Assembly (NCBI GenBank): GCA_038501195.1
Contig: JBBPUQ010000010.1
Span: 3,532,001-3,596,000, forward strand
Direction: 5' to 3'
Origin: Nemania diffusa
Lineage: Eukaryota; Ascomycota; Sordariomycetes; Xylariales; Xylariaceae
DNA length: 64,000 bases
A model generated the notes under the pieces. The model saw only the letters and a list, made by a program, of their open reading frames with translations, was not told where the DNA came from and did no database searches. The position numbers and the translations under genes were made by a program. This document shows positions 46,061 to 56,670 of the stretch, one piece after another; position 1 is the stretch's first letter, and every line of letters starts with the position of its first letter.

Positions 46061-46363
46061 TCAAGCTTCGGTCTCGTAGGTTCCGAAGCGGGTGTTGACA
46101 ACGGCGTCGGGGTCAGCGTTGCGAGCCTCGTTCTCGTAGGTTCCAAAACGAGTGTTGACAACGGCATCAGGTTCAGCATTGCGAGCCTCGTTTTCGTAAG
46201 CTCCGAAGCGAGTGTTGACAACAGCGTCAGGTTCAGCGCTGCGAGCCTCGTTCTCGTAGGTTCCGAAGCGAGTGTTAACGACGGCGTCAGGGTCAGCAAT
46301 GGGTGCCGGGAGAGCTGCGACGGCCCCCAGAAGGACGCTGATGAAGACAGGTGTGAAATGCAT
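46061..46363 (-). CDS. secreted repeat-containing RiPP precursor peptide (candidate)
   Basis: 100 aa, single exon. Residues 1-17 (MHFTPVFISVLLGAVAA) are a clear signal peptide. From residue 24 there are four tandem units of exactly 20 residues (60 nt): 24-43, 44-63, 64-83 and a shortened 84-100 ending at the stop. The shared core is PDAVVNTRFG(T/A)YE followed by NEAR(S/N)A. Codons differ between copies at many third positions while the core protein is unchanged apart from one Thr/Ala. There is no Lys and no dibasic pair, so classic Kex2 cutting is absent; the single Arg in EAR and the acidic-Ala spacers are the likely processing sites. The divergent UstYa-type gene and nearby methyltransferase suggest the Phe/Tyr-containing core is cyclised and modified. 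An in-frame ATG at 46414 would mask the signal peptide, so I reject it. A secreted unmodified peptide is the main alternative. Confidence 0.85.
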   Translation of the reverse strand: MHFTPVFISVLLGAVAALPAPIADPDAVVNTRFGTYENEARSAEPDAVVNTRFGAYENEARNAEPDAVVNTRFGTYENEARNADPDAVVNTRFGTYETEA

Positions 46364-47205
46364 GGTAGGCAGAGCGGCTGTGGAGTTGGTCTTTGATTCT
46401 GGAATAAGTCTCAATGAAGGTTGAGTCGGCTGAGGACTTGGGCTTCTGGGGCAGTAAAGAATATATCGTTTTGTATTTATTTGCAGAAGGCAAGCCGCTG
46501 TATCACTTGATACCCTCGATCTTGAACGTGTGACCCGTTATATATGCCTATCTATGAACTGCTAGACTGAAGGACTCCTCTCTTGGCCACCTCTCTCTTC
46601 CCTTCGGGATTTGTTATCTCGCTGAGACGTAATAACTGTCATGCACTACTGCGGCGCAGATACAGAATAAATCTCTTCGGCGAGCGATGCTAGGAAAGCC
46701 TTCCGTTATTGCGTGAGCCTTGCAGATTGTTACTCTATCTGGAATGTGACATGTCAGGTGAGAGCGGCCGGGCAGCCAATGTTGGCATTGCTAACACATC
46801 GAGTCACCTTTGCCGACTTTATTACTTTGATTCGATATGCATCCGAGGGGCATATATGCCGTCATACGACTCGTACCACCTCTGATTCGCATTGATAACC
46901 AAAAGCCAACTTCCGATGTAAGCCTACTCTCGTTGTTAGATGCACAGGACTTTAATGCGAGTGCAAGGTTGACCATTGTATTTGAATGTGACTTCCAGCG
47001 AGAGCGACGGCCACCGGCCACTCTGGTATTGCAGTGGCGCCGTGAAAAGAAGCCACTCAGGCGCTGAACAAACATTGTCTCGTTGAACCCTTCTGCGAAA
47101 AAGTACCGAGGACCAACCTGGCGCTCCCCTATTGCTCATCATCCCCCAGCAGAGTCCAGGCTCACCACGTTCCCGCCTTTCCGTCAGCGTTCCGAGCAAC
47201 TCATA
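46364..47205. promoter_or_regulatory. divergent promoter between precursor and UstYa-type gene
   Basis: 842 bp separate the two start codons, which point away from each other, so the pair can be co-regulated. A TATATAA box for the precursor is present on the minus strand at 46544-46538, about 175 bp upstream of its ATG. No regulator gene lies in the cluster. Confidence 0.5.
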
Positions 47206-48251
47206 ATGTACGTAGAAGACGAAGACAAACTCGACAAGGAGAACCTCCTTGAAAGGCATGACAGTATAGACGGCCATAACATCAAAAGCCTTCAGTCAGC
47301 ATGGCCATGGAGACGCCAAATCTATCTATGGATCCCGCAGCTAGTCTTCTTCCTTATTTCATTGTCCCTCTTATTAGCGGCTCGTTCAAGCTACTATAAC
47401 CCCCGTAGAGACGGCTGCGAGGATCATATGCCTATGTACTCTCCCGCCCTCGAGAGCATCAAGAACACTGGCCACTACCATCGTTTCGACGGGAGCTTTG
47501 CGACGCCGAACGCTTTCAAAGGCACGCCGAATCCCTCAATCGACGAACACTGGGATAGCGTCGTATATCAGGATGGTAACATAATGCCTCCCCTCGACCC
47601 TTTGCAACCTTTGCTGACAGCGGTAGGAGGTGTGATCAATATCTCTGAAGAGAGTCTTCACGCCATCAATGCATCGGCCAAGTACTCCGTCAAGCTGGCC
47701 CCAGAGATCGGTGGTGGTTACATGGCGTCTGTCGAAGTCCTGCACCAGCTGCACTGCTTGAACATGTTGCGCCAGGCGACTTATGAGGATTACTATAAGG
47801 ATAAGGCGGAGCCGTGGAAGGATAGCCCGCAGGTACTACGGTACCATCTTGGTAGGTGTTCGGCCAAGGAGGAGGTTCTCAAAACCCGTGATAGCTGATT
47901 GATGATACAGATCATTGCATTGACAATCTACGTCAAAAAGTAAGAGCTCGCTCCCGAAATGATAGCCACAGATGCTGATGATATGCAGTTAATGTGTGAC
48001 GCTGATGCTGGTATTCTGACCTATGTTTGGGTGAAAGGCCATCCTGCACCCTTTCCAGATTTCAGCGTGTGAGTACCGTGGCTAATAAGAGACAAAATGA
48101 TTTGTGCTTACTTCTTTATTCCTCCAGGCAGCACAAATGTCGTGACTTTTATGCCCTGAAAGACTGGGTGACCGAACACCAAGTCTTTACCACAGAGGAG
48201 CATGGAATAGAACGACTCCCTGAATCTCATGAACTTGAAAGCCCTCCCTAG
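47206..48251 (+). CDS. UstYa-type oxidase/cyclase (DUF3328)
   Basis: Exons 47206-47851, 47911-47939, 47989-48068 and 48128-48251 (introns 59, 49 and 59 nt) join to 292 aa, normal for the family. A cytosolic N-terminus of about 40 residues is followed by one transmembrane helix (LWIPQLVFFLISLSLLLAA) and a lumenal domain. Family marks are PNPSIDEHWD, then two HxxHC motifs, HQLHC at 180-184 and HLDHC at 214-218 (the second spans the first splice junction), NLRQKLMCDADAG, and HKCRDFYALKDW. UstYa homologues catalyse oxidative macrocyclisation of dikaritin-type ribosomal peptides (ustiloxin, asperipin); some family members act in other pathways. It is the only such gene here and the only oxidase in the cluster. 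The frame is open upstream to a TTG; the ATG at 47206 precedes the family-like start. Confidence 0.93.
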
Positions 48252-48469
48252 AAATTGAATGTTCTTGTCATGTTTATATAGGAACTTGGGTGGAGTGGCA
48301 TAGGGGTAGTGGTAACTCTTTAATACTATCGTTAAACGAAGACTTTTCTTGGAAGCACAATACCCAATTTGATAAAGTAGTGACATTCATCACAAGAAAG
48401 CTGCTCCCCAACGCCTCTTCTAATTGAATTTTCAGTTCCTCTGATATTTAAGGTTCGTATGATATTATA

Positions 48470-49548
48470 CTACTTGGGGAGAGCATCATCCAACTTTCGT
48501 GCTATTACCTGCGGGAACATTCCAGCCATCTTGACTTCACCGGACTGCCGAACTTCATCTATGTAATCCATCAGCGCCCGTATTTCCTCCAAGCGACTCT
48601 GATTATCAGGCTGGATTTTCTTTGTCGCATGGCCATCTTGTGATTTCGCACGAACCAGAGAGGCGTTGAGGAGAAGTTTTACCGTTTCCAGCACTATATC
48701 TGAAAAACGGTCGTTCAGTGCGGATGTCTCAGACCCTTCTGATCTGCTTAGTCCTCCTGGCAAAAGGTTAAAATGAATAATCCTGACTAGATCATTACCC
48801 GCATGGGCAACGTTGGGCCTTGAATCATGGGACAGAAGTTCTCGAAGCATGACATGCGGAAGGCTGCAAGATTATCAGTGTAAAATTTCACAACGTCCTC
48901 TTCCCTGTGGGTCGGCCATACTAAGGTGCAAGATCACGCTCCTCCCGCTCGGAGTTGATAGCAGCCAGAGCTGATGATATCCTCGCCGTAGCTGGATAAG
49001 CCTTGAAAAGCCTCGTCTCAGTCTCAAGCCACTGGAGGTACCCTCCCGGTCCTGCACACAGTTAGAGAAGAAAAACTGCCCTAGGCAAAGTACAGCTTAC
49101 TCAATAACCTGATGGCGTTTTTTATCATAAGGGAAAAGCCTTCAACAGACAAGGCATACGCAAGCCCGCGGATATTCACGAGATCGAAAGTGCCATTGTA
49201 ACTGTCGTCAAAAGGCTTGGTGCAATCTTGCTTGATAAGCTGGACGCCAGGAGCGGGGGTCTCGTTGAACGCTTCGGCGTTCAGGTCGAAGCCAACGAGA
49301 CGAGGACCTGTGTGATTCCCGGGAAAGAGTGTGTTTTTGACGTCGTCGAGCCAGACGCCGGTGCCACAGCCTAGATCGGCAATGGCCTTTGTGATCTCTA
49401 CGGCCGGGATTGAGGGGTGCACCAGATGGCCTTCCAAGATTGCGTGCTTGATAGCATCGTGTTGGTAGTTGAGGCGATTGTCTTCCTGGGCGTCGTCACG
49501 GCGGTATCCAAGAAGGTAATTATCGTTTCGATCCTGTTTTGAAACCAT
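48470..49548 (-). CDS. SAM-dependent methyltransferase (LaeA-like fold)
   Basis: Exons (minus) 49548-49101, 49051-48922 and 48863-48470 (introns 49 and 58 nt) join to 323 aa. SAM-binding motif I is ADLGCGTGVW at residues 57-66, the acidic end of strand 2 is VGFDLN, and the post-motif III block RPGGYLQWLE falls at 150-159 across the first splice junction. The N-terminal NYLLGYRRDDAQEDNRLNYQHD is typical of fungal methyltransferases of the UMTA/LaeA-like group found in secondary-metabolite clusters. It ends about 220 bp from the convergent UstYa-type gene. N- or O-methylation of the cyclised peptide is the obvious guess, as in phomopsin-type clusters, but this is inference. There is no signal peptide, so it is cytosolic. 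The start matches the usual length before the SAM motif. Confidence 0.92.
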
Positions 49549-51474
49549 CTTAGGGGAGGAATTGCTAGGGCAAAGCTACCTGTAAGTAAAAAGAAAGGGG
49601 AGAAATAGAGATCTATTTGTAATGCCTGCTCGGACGAAACGAAGAATGTGTATTTCCGGGAATGCAAGCCGGTCAATGGCCACCCTTTAAACTGTGGACA
49701 TCGCTTATTATTCAGCACTCAGTCTGCCTCTCTTTATTTAACGCCACCGAATCCCATGTTATAATAAGCTGCATCCCGCGACGGGCCTGCAGGCGGGGTC
49801 ATAGCTAAGTTGGCGTAGCAAAGCAGCCTGCGCTTGTTTGGCAATAAAACCGACAGCAGCAAACCCAAAGCTTAACACGAATCGACCATGCCCTTAGATC
49901 ATATAACACGGTAATAGCCTACTGAGCTTTCGTCTTGTCTGACTTGATAAAAATTATAAAAAAATCGAATAAACCGGAAAAAGCTAAAGCGGACGGATTA
50001 TTGTATACAGCGCTACCCACAGGTAAAGTCAGTCAAATAATAGCCTCTTGAATTGGTTTCCTGAATTGATGGCAAAAAACGCTTCTTTGACTGACTTGAC
50101 AGATTCTATTATTTGACTTGATTGAGTTAATTGACTAAGTAATTCAAGCAATATATATGAAGTGTACGTAGGCAGGGTACCTAGTAGGTAGAGGTGGTAG
50201 AATGTAGGCTAGGTGGATGTAAGTGGCTAAGTCAGTGGCTAGGTAAGTGGCTTCGTAAGTGGCTGGGTAAGTGGCTAAATAAGTGGGGTTAAGAACAGGG
50301 TACTAGGCCACCTATCGCTCTTTGCCTGCAGGAGGTCGCCGCGTTCGGGTTGCACACAGAAAGAATATCTCGTGGACCGGTTCAGAAGTGATAAAATTGA
50401 GATGATGCATACCCTAGGAGTCTGACATGATGTATGCGCTTCGAGAAAGACTTAAGACTATATCGCGCGGCGATGACGTGGAAAGGAGAAACCAAAAAGG
50501 GGAAATAACGGGAGGGTCCGTTTTTGCAAACCTGTCAATTTGGTTACTATATAATATTTATTTTTAAATATTTATGATAATTATTTCATAAAATAAACTA
50601 ATAAATCATATAATAAATAATATTATTATACTTTAATTGATAAATAAATATTATAAATTTGTTAAAATACTGGTCTACTGAGAGAATAGGTAAAGCCAAA
50701 ATCTTTTTCATCAAAATTAACTTTATAACATTTTCTGATGTAAAATAAAACAGTAATATATAATTTAAAAATTTATTATGATTGTTGCTGTTGTTGTTGC
50801 ACAGTAGTTTATAGCTTCCCAATTTGTTTACTTGCATGGTTATTGATTACTATTATTCAACTTCAGGCGGTAGGACTAAGTAGCAGTGCTTCAAGCCCCC
50901 TGAAATACCTTACATGGGCAAGCTGTCCTCCTATGCAATGCGCTTTAAGCTGTATCCATTTCGCTGATGACTCTTCATTCACCAGACCGCCGCTAAACGG
51001 TTAGACATGCTTTTAACCGCTATTGCTCTCCCTTTTCCCTACCTGCAAGGCTGCGAATCAAGACAAAGACCCTCTGTAGCCCGTTCTTGTCTAGTATAAT
51101 CTCCCTGAAACGCCCTGATTGCGCCTTGATCCCTCTCATATTATGTACTCATTAATCATGTGCAGGCTTTTGTGGTATCTCGCGTATTTATTCCCGAAAA
51201 CGATTGTGAAGTGTTGTGGCCCTTGTCCCTCCCTTTCCGGTTTATCGATTCCCTTTTGGGTTCTTTAGGGGACATCGTTCGTGGGTATTACGTCGAAACC
51301 GAAAATGTTCACCCCTTGCTTCCAACCGGTGATTCTGTGTACCGTGTGTGACAGAAAGAATTTCAGCACTAAGCCACAACAGTAGCACACAAGGAGAATG
51401 TCGACCAGTCAGGCACTTGGAGGTCTACAGTTACTTGCATGTTGGGATCGTAAAGGGCGGCAAGCTGAGCTTGC
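49549..51474. other. intergenic region, right border of the candidate cluster
   Basis: No gene is seen. It holds imperfect inverted arms CAGTCAAATAATAG (about 50030-50043) and CTATTATTTGACTTG (50106-50120), a short AAGTGGCT tandem repeat, and an A+T-rich patch at about 50540-50790. Confidence 0.5.
50218..50289. repeat. short tandem repeat, 12-bp AAGTGGCTNNGT units
   Basis: Five to six imperfect copies of AAGTGGCT(A/T/G)(G/C)GT. The neighbouring sequence also contains TAGGTAG strings. It is a simple repeat with no coding meaning. Confidence 0.7.
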
Positions 51475-52322
51475 CTATTTCTTGTCGTCGCGGAAACCGT
51501 TGGGGAAGTAGATGTGGTCATCCTCGAAGCTGCGAGCCACCTCGAATTCTCGTCGGCACTTCGCGATGGGGTCTTCACGGCTTTCGGGTTCGGGGGTCTG
51601 CTCAGCTTTGTCTAGGGTTGAGCCGGACACTGTTCGCTTTGGCTGGGCTGGCGTCGAGGGTAGACTGTGCTTTGGGCCTGAGGAGCGGTGACGAGTGGTA
51701 CTAGGGGGCTTTCGGCACCAGTCAGTATCTTCTAACTGAGGTTCTCATTTCATTGTAGATAACTTACAGTCTGCGCATAGCTTGGGGTCGCAGAGGCTCC
51801 TGAGGGCGGAGCTGGGTAATATATCTGCTGAGGTTGATATCCAGGAGGGCCTGCTTGGTATTGCATGCTAGAACTACCCATGTAGGGTTGGAATGGTACC
51901 CCGGGGAATAGACCTGGGAAGGCTTGTCCATGATACGGAGGCATGGGCCAAGGAGGATTAAGCCCGGGCATCGCTGGCGAGTATTGCTGCGCTGGCTGTG
52001 GATGTCCGTGTCCGTGTCGTGCTTGCCGGGGTGGTATGTTTGGCAGAGGGATTACGGCAGGCTGGGTCTGGACCCTCCCTCTTGATCGGGTATTAGCTCG
52101 AGAGGTGCTGTTAGAGCGATTGGGGTGCCCATGATCTTGTTGTCCCTGTCCCGCTACCCGCCGCCGGGTACTAGCTGGCCCTTGCGGTGGAGAAAACGGT
52201 CCTTCCGGCTGGTTAGAGGTAAACACGACTGCGTTGGGATTGAGCGACGGTGACGACTCAGACGGGGAGTGCCGCCCTTGAAGGCTGTCTTGAACCGGGT
52301 CGTTTCCGCTTCTGCTACCCAT
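51475..52322 (-). CDS. Pro/Gln-rich low-complexity protein, function unknown
   Basis: Exon 1, 52322-51768, begins MGSRSGNDPVQDS and encodes a Ser/Arg-rich then Pro/Gln/Tyr-rich, largely disordered region (PPYHGQAFPGLFPGVPFQPYMG, YQPQQIYYPAPP), ending at a GTAAGT donor. Exon 2 encodes a more ordered C-terminus (REDPIAKCRREFEVARSFEDDHIYFPNGF) with a stop at 51475. The acceptor is uncertain: AAAG before 51669 gives 249 aa in frame, whereas the better-looking CACAG a few bases on would shift the frame. A CAG|GTATGT at about 52542 suggests a spliced 5' leader upstream. I do not recognise a family; composition suggests an RNA- or condensate-associated protein. Confidence 0.7.
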
Positions 52323-55300
52323 TGCTGCTGGCTGTAAAGACCGTAGCTTTAGTAAGTGTAAACTCAAGACGCGGCTAAAAAAGGATTCGTTAGAAAACAC
52401 AAATATATCGAGAGTTAGGTACAGAAACCAGCTTATCTGACTCAGTCACCTACTCCAAGGCAGCAACTGCGAAGCGATAGGATTGAAACAGTTTAAGTAT
52501 GTTCGCGTGTTAGAGATAAACAAAGAAGATTCGTGGACATACCTGTAGATGTGGTGGGACCAACTCCCGTGAACAGAACGGTAAGTGGCAAGAAGATAGT
52601 CCTGGAATCCAGACAAGTATGTCAGCTTTGTGGTACAAATAGAGGTTGTAGCTGTGTAGTCTTGTTACGGGTTGTGCAAGATTTAGTGAAAAGAACATGG
52701 GTTTGAGATCGCAATGGGATTTTATTTAGAGAAAGAAGTAGTACCTAGGGGTGCAGTGGTAACTTTGTAGCCCAACCAGACTTGTTTGCTGTTTCAACTT
52801 GGATGGAAGCTAGGCAAGTGTCAAATATGGGTCGCACAGACATTATTTTCGAGGACCAAGGACCGAAGCATCGGGTAAACCATCCGGCAGGAGCATGTAT
52901 ATGAGGTTTTCATACAACAAAATGGGTGTTGTATCTATGCCTGAGGCAGATTTTCTTTTGCGCTTCTAGTGGGAAGGGAGCACGCTGAGATGATAATTGG
53001 TAATGAAATAGATTAAGAAGTATCGCTGAAGTATACACCTAAACAAGAATTAGTTTGTATAAGCAGATACGGCATTGGACATGTTCACTAACTTCATCTT
53101 CAACCCTCTGTGTGTATCCTCTTCAGAAAATCCAACAACTAAAATCTCCTAAGGATAAGCATGGGGTGCTTTGATGAATAATTCTTTCCTAGCAAACGGA
53201 GAAGCTTCGATTAAATGATTCAACCAAATTCAGTTGATTCTATTTCATGGCCTTGAGTTGTTCGATACTGTGTTGATTGTACGAGAATAACTGATATTAA
53301 TGCGACCTAAGTTTTCGAGTTGTGTTTCTATAATCAGTGTTACAAACAAACGTCAGAGGGCGGTCTATAATGAAAATAATTGGAATGAAGTTGGAGTAAG
53401 GTAATACATAGAGAAATTAGGAAAGGCAGGTCCTGTTGAGGACACCATCTGAGAATGTTTAGGATATGTTCGAGAGGTATAGGTACAACATGAGGTTAGA
53501 TCAGAGGCTCATCAATTATGTAGCCTAGGTATTCATGAATAAGACCGCGGAAAGGTAGCAAGTTTAAAATTTTTAGGAATTAATGACGCTTACGGTCGCA
53601 GGAAAATTGACAAATTCAAAGCTTGTGCTGTAGAAAGGGCTCGTGAAGCGAGGGATAACAATCCTACCTGATACTGCAGTAGAATGTACCACACTACTTG
53701 TGTGATATGAACAAAAGTGAATGATGTTCCAAAAGGAGAAGAGAATGAATAATTGCTCCTAGGATCTGTAGCAAATTTTTGAATCTGGATAGTCAAGAGG
53801 AAGGTCAGTATTCGAAAATGGTAGTTAATAGAATAGTTAAATATGTTTTCTAACTTTAAGACAAAGCTGCAGTGTGGTTATGGAGTTAGGGGCACATCAG
53901 GGATGAGCTGTGGATGGAGGGACAAGTATTTGACTAGCAAAGAAATTTATTGACTTGCAGTTGAATTAGGTTGCCGTTAGGCACGCCAACGAAGCAAAGT
54001 TGTGAAGGGTAAAACCAGATCTCGGATTGAATAGGCAAGTAAAAGTACAATAGTAAGTCAAGCCTAGGGATTAAATCAGCTATTAGAACGTCGAGAGAGA
54101 GTGTATATAAGCAGTAAGGCAAGAACGAGAATATCAATGTGTAGAAGTTGAGAGGGGAGGCGTGAATGAGTGAATGTACGGTTTGGTTGAGCTTACAGAT
54201 GACATGAATAAAGGAGAAGAGTGGGGGACGAGGATATACTGGGTGCCGAGGAAAGGTGGAGGGGTATAGTAGGAGGTAAACAAGTATATATAGAAAGCTG
54301 GGTGCTTGAGTATTAAAGCCGATCTATTATTACACAGTCACAACACTAGACGTGGTAGGAGAGGCGGAATTAGAAGGATGAAAAATATCAGAGGGGAAAA
54401 GGGACATAGGGGAAATAAAAGAGGGAGATACGTACTAGCCCAGTATAGTATATTTGCCTCTCTAATTCGAGAAAGATTAAAACATGAAAAATGATCTAAG
54501 TCACAAATAGAAACTATGGGAGATATTCTCAGCTTTCTATCCTAATTCTTGGTGAGATATACACAGGGCTTCTCTAGACTGGAGGAATAAATGGAGAAGG
54601 TTCAACTGAAGAAATAAGGGTACCCATCAACAAGGCAGGAGGAAAGACTCAGGGGCTCAGTTAGCAGCCTTCTTAGGAAGGGTCCGGGAGGAGAAAGAGA
54701 AACTACCTATAGGAATAAACAATATAGAGGAGCTACAACAGTGAGTTATTTGCTACATTGACAGAGCCTATGGGCTTGTATTAAGGCATATCCCATTAGC
54801 ACATGAAAGTTCGGAAAATGATATGTAGTTTAGTACTACGGTTAAATTTCTATGTCTTCCTCTTCGCAATATGTTAAATAGGTAAAATACCAAGCTAATA
54901 TGACAGAACTGTCTAGGCTAATTATCTAATATTAGAAATGAGTTGATTTAGACGGTAATGAGTCAGCAGCAGGGGCAGACTACCAATCGTCTAGAACAGT
55001 TAGAAATCTAAGAGCTATTGCTGGAATTCGGAAGTCGCGTTCGTATCTAACATCGAAACCAAGGCAATTACGCTTTTTACACAGAATGGGCTGCTATTTT
55101 ACAAATAGGTATCTGAGAGAAGCCTCAAAACTCTCTTATTGAATAGGGATTTCTTATTGCTGTAACACCTATCGATACCGGATATTAGGTCGATGATGGA
55201 TATAGGTAGTTCACTGTAAAAATAAATCATTGGAGGGTTTCTGGAAGGAACCCCCAAAGGAATAACAGAAATACAAGAACAGAACGTGGTATCATGACTA

Positions 55301-55683
55301 TTGAAACACAGTCAGGTAGACTCAACCGTGTTAAAGCTTAATTCATATGCTGTACTTATATCCATATCTACAACCGTCTTTTGATATATATACAGCTCTC
55401 ATAGTTATGTGCTTATCTCCAGCGATGCCGCGACTCTTGAGACGGGATCACGCTCACCATACAGAGACAGACGTAGGTCTCCGGCTCTATCCTAAGGGCA
55501 AGGACCCATGTAAGTAGTTACTACACCAAGCAAAAGCCGCATGCACAGGTAGCCTAGCCTACTTGTGAAGTTGTCAATGACATGCATCATGACAACCTAC
55601 CTAGGTAGCTCGATAGCTCGGTAATAAGTCGTGATAGAGTAATCATTATTGAGACTAGATGTCGTTGAATCGATAGAACCCCC
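52323..55683. other. long gene-free region
   Basis: No supportable gene in 3.4 kb. The first part probably carries the spliced 5' leader and promoter of the preceding minus-strand gene. Much of 53-55 kb has a purine-rich plus strand and only short frames. Around 54960-55110 a frame beginning MSQQQGQTTNRLEQLE and then FYTEWAAILQ is broken by stops and may be a transposon remnant. Confidence 0.45.
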
Positions 55684-56670
55684 TCATGGCGCCTGTGCCG
55701 GTAGTGTGTTCCCATTGTATGCCGAAAACAGATCGCTTACACTAAGCCTACGGCCAGTAGCCTGCGCCGCTGGACCGGTCTCTGCTAATGCGGCGAAGGT
55801 TGCGGGATCTGAAACGGCGGCCTGAGCGCGAGCGTCACGAGTGCGGAGTGCTTGACTCCACATGTCATTAATAAGAGCAGCATTCGTCTCGCGGTCGCTC
55901 TTGTCTTCGGCATAAGTCCACAGGCCCAGGACAAGAGGATGGACAGCTTCTCCGCTTTCCAGATGGACTTCGTGGGCGGCAAAGTCTAGCTTAAAGATGA
56001 GCAGGTCGCCGGCAAGCTCAAAATCCCCCACGGTATCCAGATCGAGCACAAAATTCTGCAGGCCCTTACGGTTGAGAATGAAGAGGCAACCGGTCTCCCC
56101 TGCGTCGCCGGGCGCCTTGCGCTGCGAGCATATGAACATGGTCCCCTCGAGATTGGTCCGCTTCCACTCCGAGGGCTGCTGGAAGGTATAGACGACGGCA
56201 TTGGCGGCGATGGAGAGGACGGTGGTGATGCTCGGGAGGTAGCGCTGCAGGACGCTGAGGTTCAGCTCGGTATTCGTCCGGCCGGCCAGAGCCGCGGTAG
56301 GCTGCATGGAGGGGTGAGAGGCCATGTATTGGGGCGTGTCGGACTCGTAGTCGGAGGTCGGGAAGTGTGGTGGTGGTTGTTGTAGGTGTGGCTGGGGTTG
56401 CTGTTGGTGAGGTTGATAGTGTTGATATTGGTGTCGCGCTTCTTCTTGGAGTTGACGTGACCTGGTCCTCCCATGTCCTTGGCCGTGGCCATGTGAGTGC
56501 GAGTGCGAGTGCGCGTGCGAATGCGAATGCGAGGGTGAGTGTGAGAAGTTGGACTGTCCGAGGTGGCTCTGCTGGTTATGGTGATAATGTTCGGGCAGGC
56601 TGGAATTCTGGTCTTGCAGAGGTGGCTGGTGGTTCTGGCTCTGGTTTCTGCGAGGGGTTGACCGGGACAT
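55684..56670 (-). CDS. DCP1: Dcp1-like mRNA decapping protein with His/Gln-rich extension
   Basis: Single exon, 328 aa. The EVH1-like domain of Dcp1 begins at LNLSVLQRYLPSITTVLSIAANAVVYTF (about residue 136), followed by WKRTNLEGTMFICSQ, LFILNRKGLQNFVLDLD and a C-terminal LGLWTYAEDKSDRETNAALI. Dcp1 activates the decapping enzyme Dcp2 in cytoplasmic P-bodies. The first roughly 130 residues are unusual: a Ser/His alternating tract (HSHSHAHSHSHSHGHGQGHG, about 48-67), then Gln/Pro/His-rich sequence. Such an extension is absent from yeast Dcp1. The ATG opens a continuous frame. The opposite strand and another minus frame show long spurious open frames because of the repetitive codons. Confidence 0.88.
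   Translation of the reverse strand: MSRSTPRRNQSQNHQPPLQDQNSSLPEHYHHNQQSHLGQSNFSHSPSHSHSHAHSHSHSHGHGQGHGRTRSRQLQEEARHQYQHYQPHQQQPQPHLQQPPPHFPTSDYESDTPQYMASHPSMQPTAALAGRTNTELNLSVLQRYLPSITTVLSIAANAVVYTFQQPSEWKRTNLEGTMFICSQRKAPGDAGETGCLFILNRKGLQNFVLDLDTVGDFELAGDLLIFKLDFAAHEVHLESGEAVHPLVLGLWTYAEDKSDRETNAALINDMWSQALRTRDARAQAAVSDPATFAALAETGPAAQATGRRLSVSDLFSAYNGNTLPAQAP

Noticed and set aside
46364..46414. Longer start for the precursor peptide
   Set aside because: The upstream ATG would place 17 polar residues before the signal peptide.
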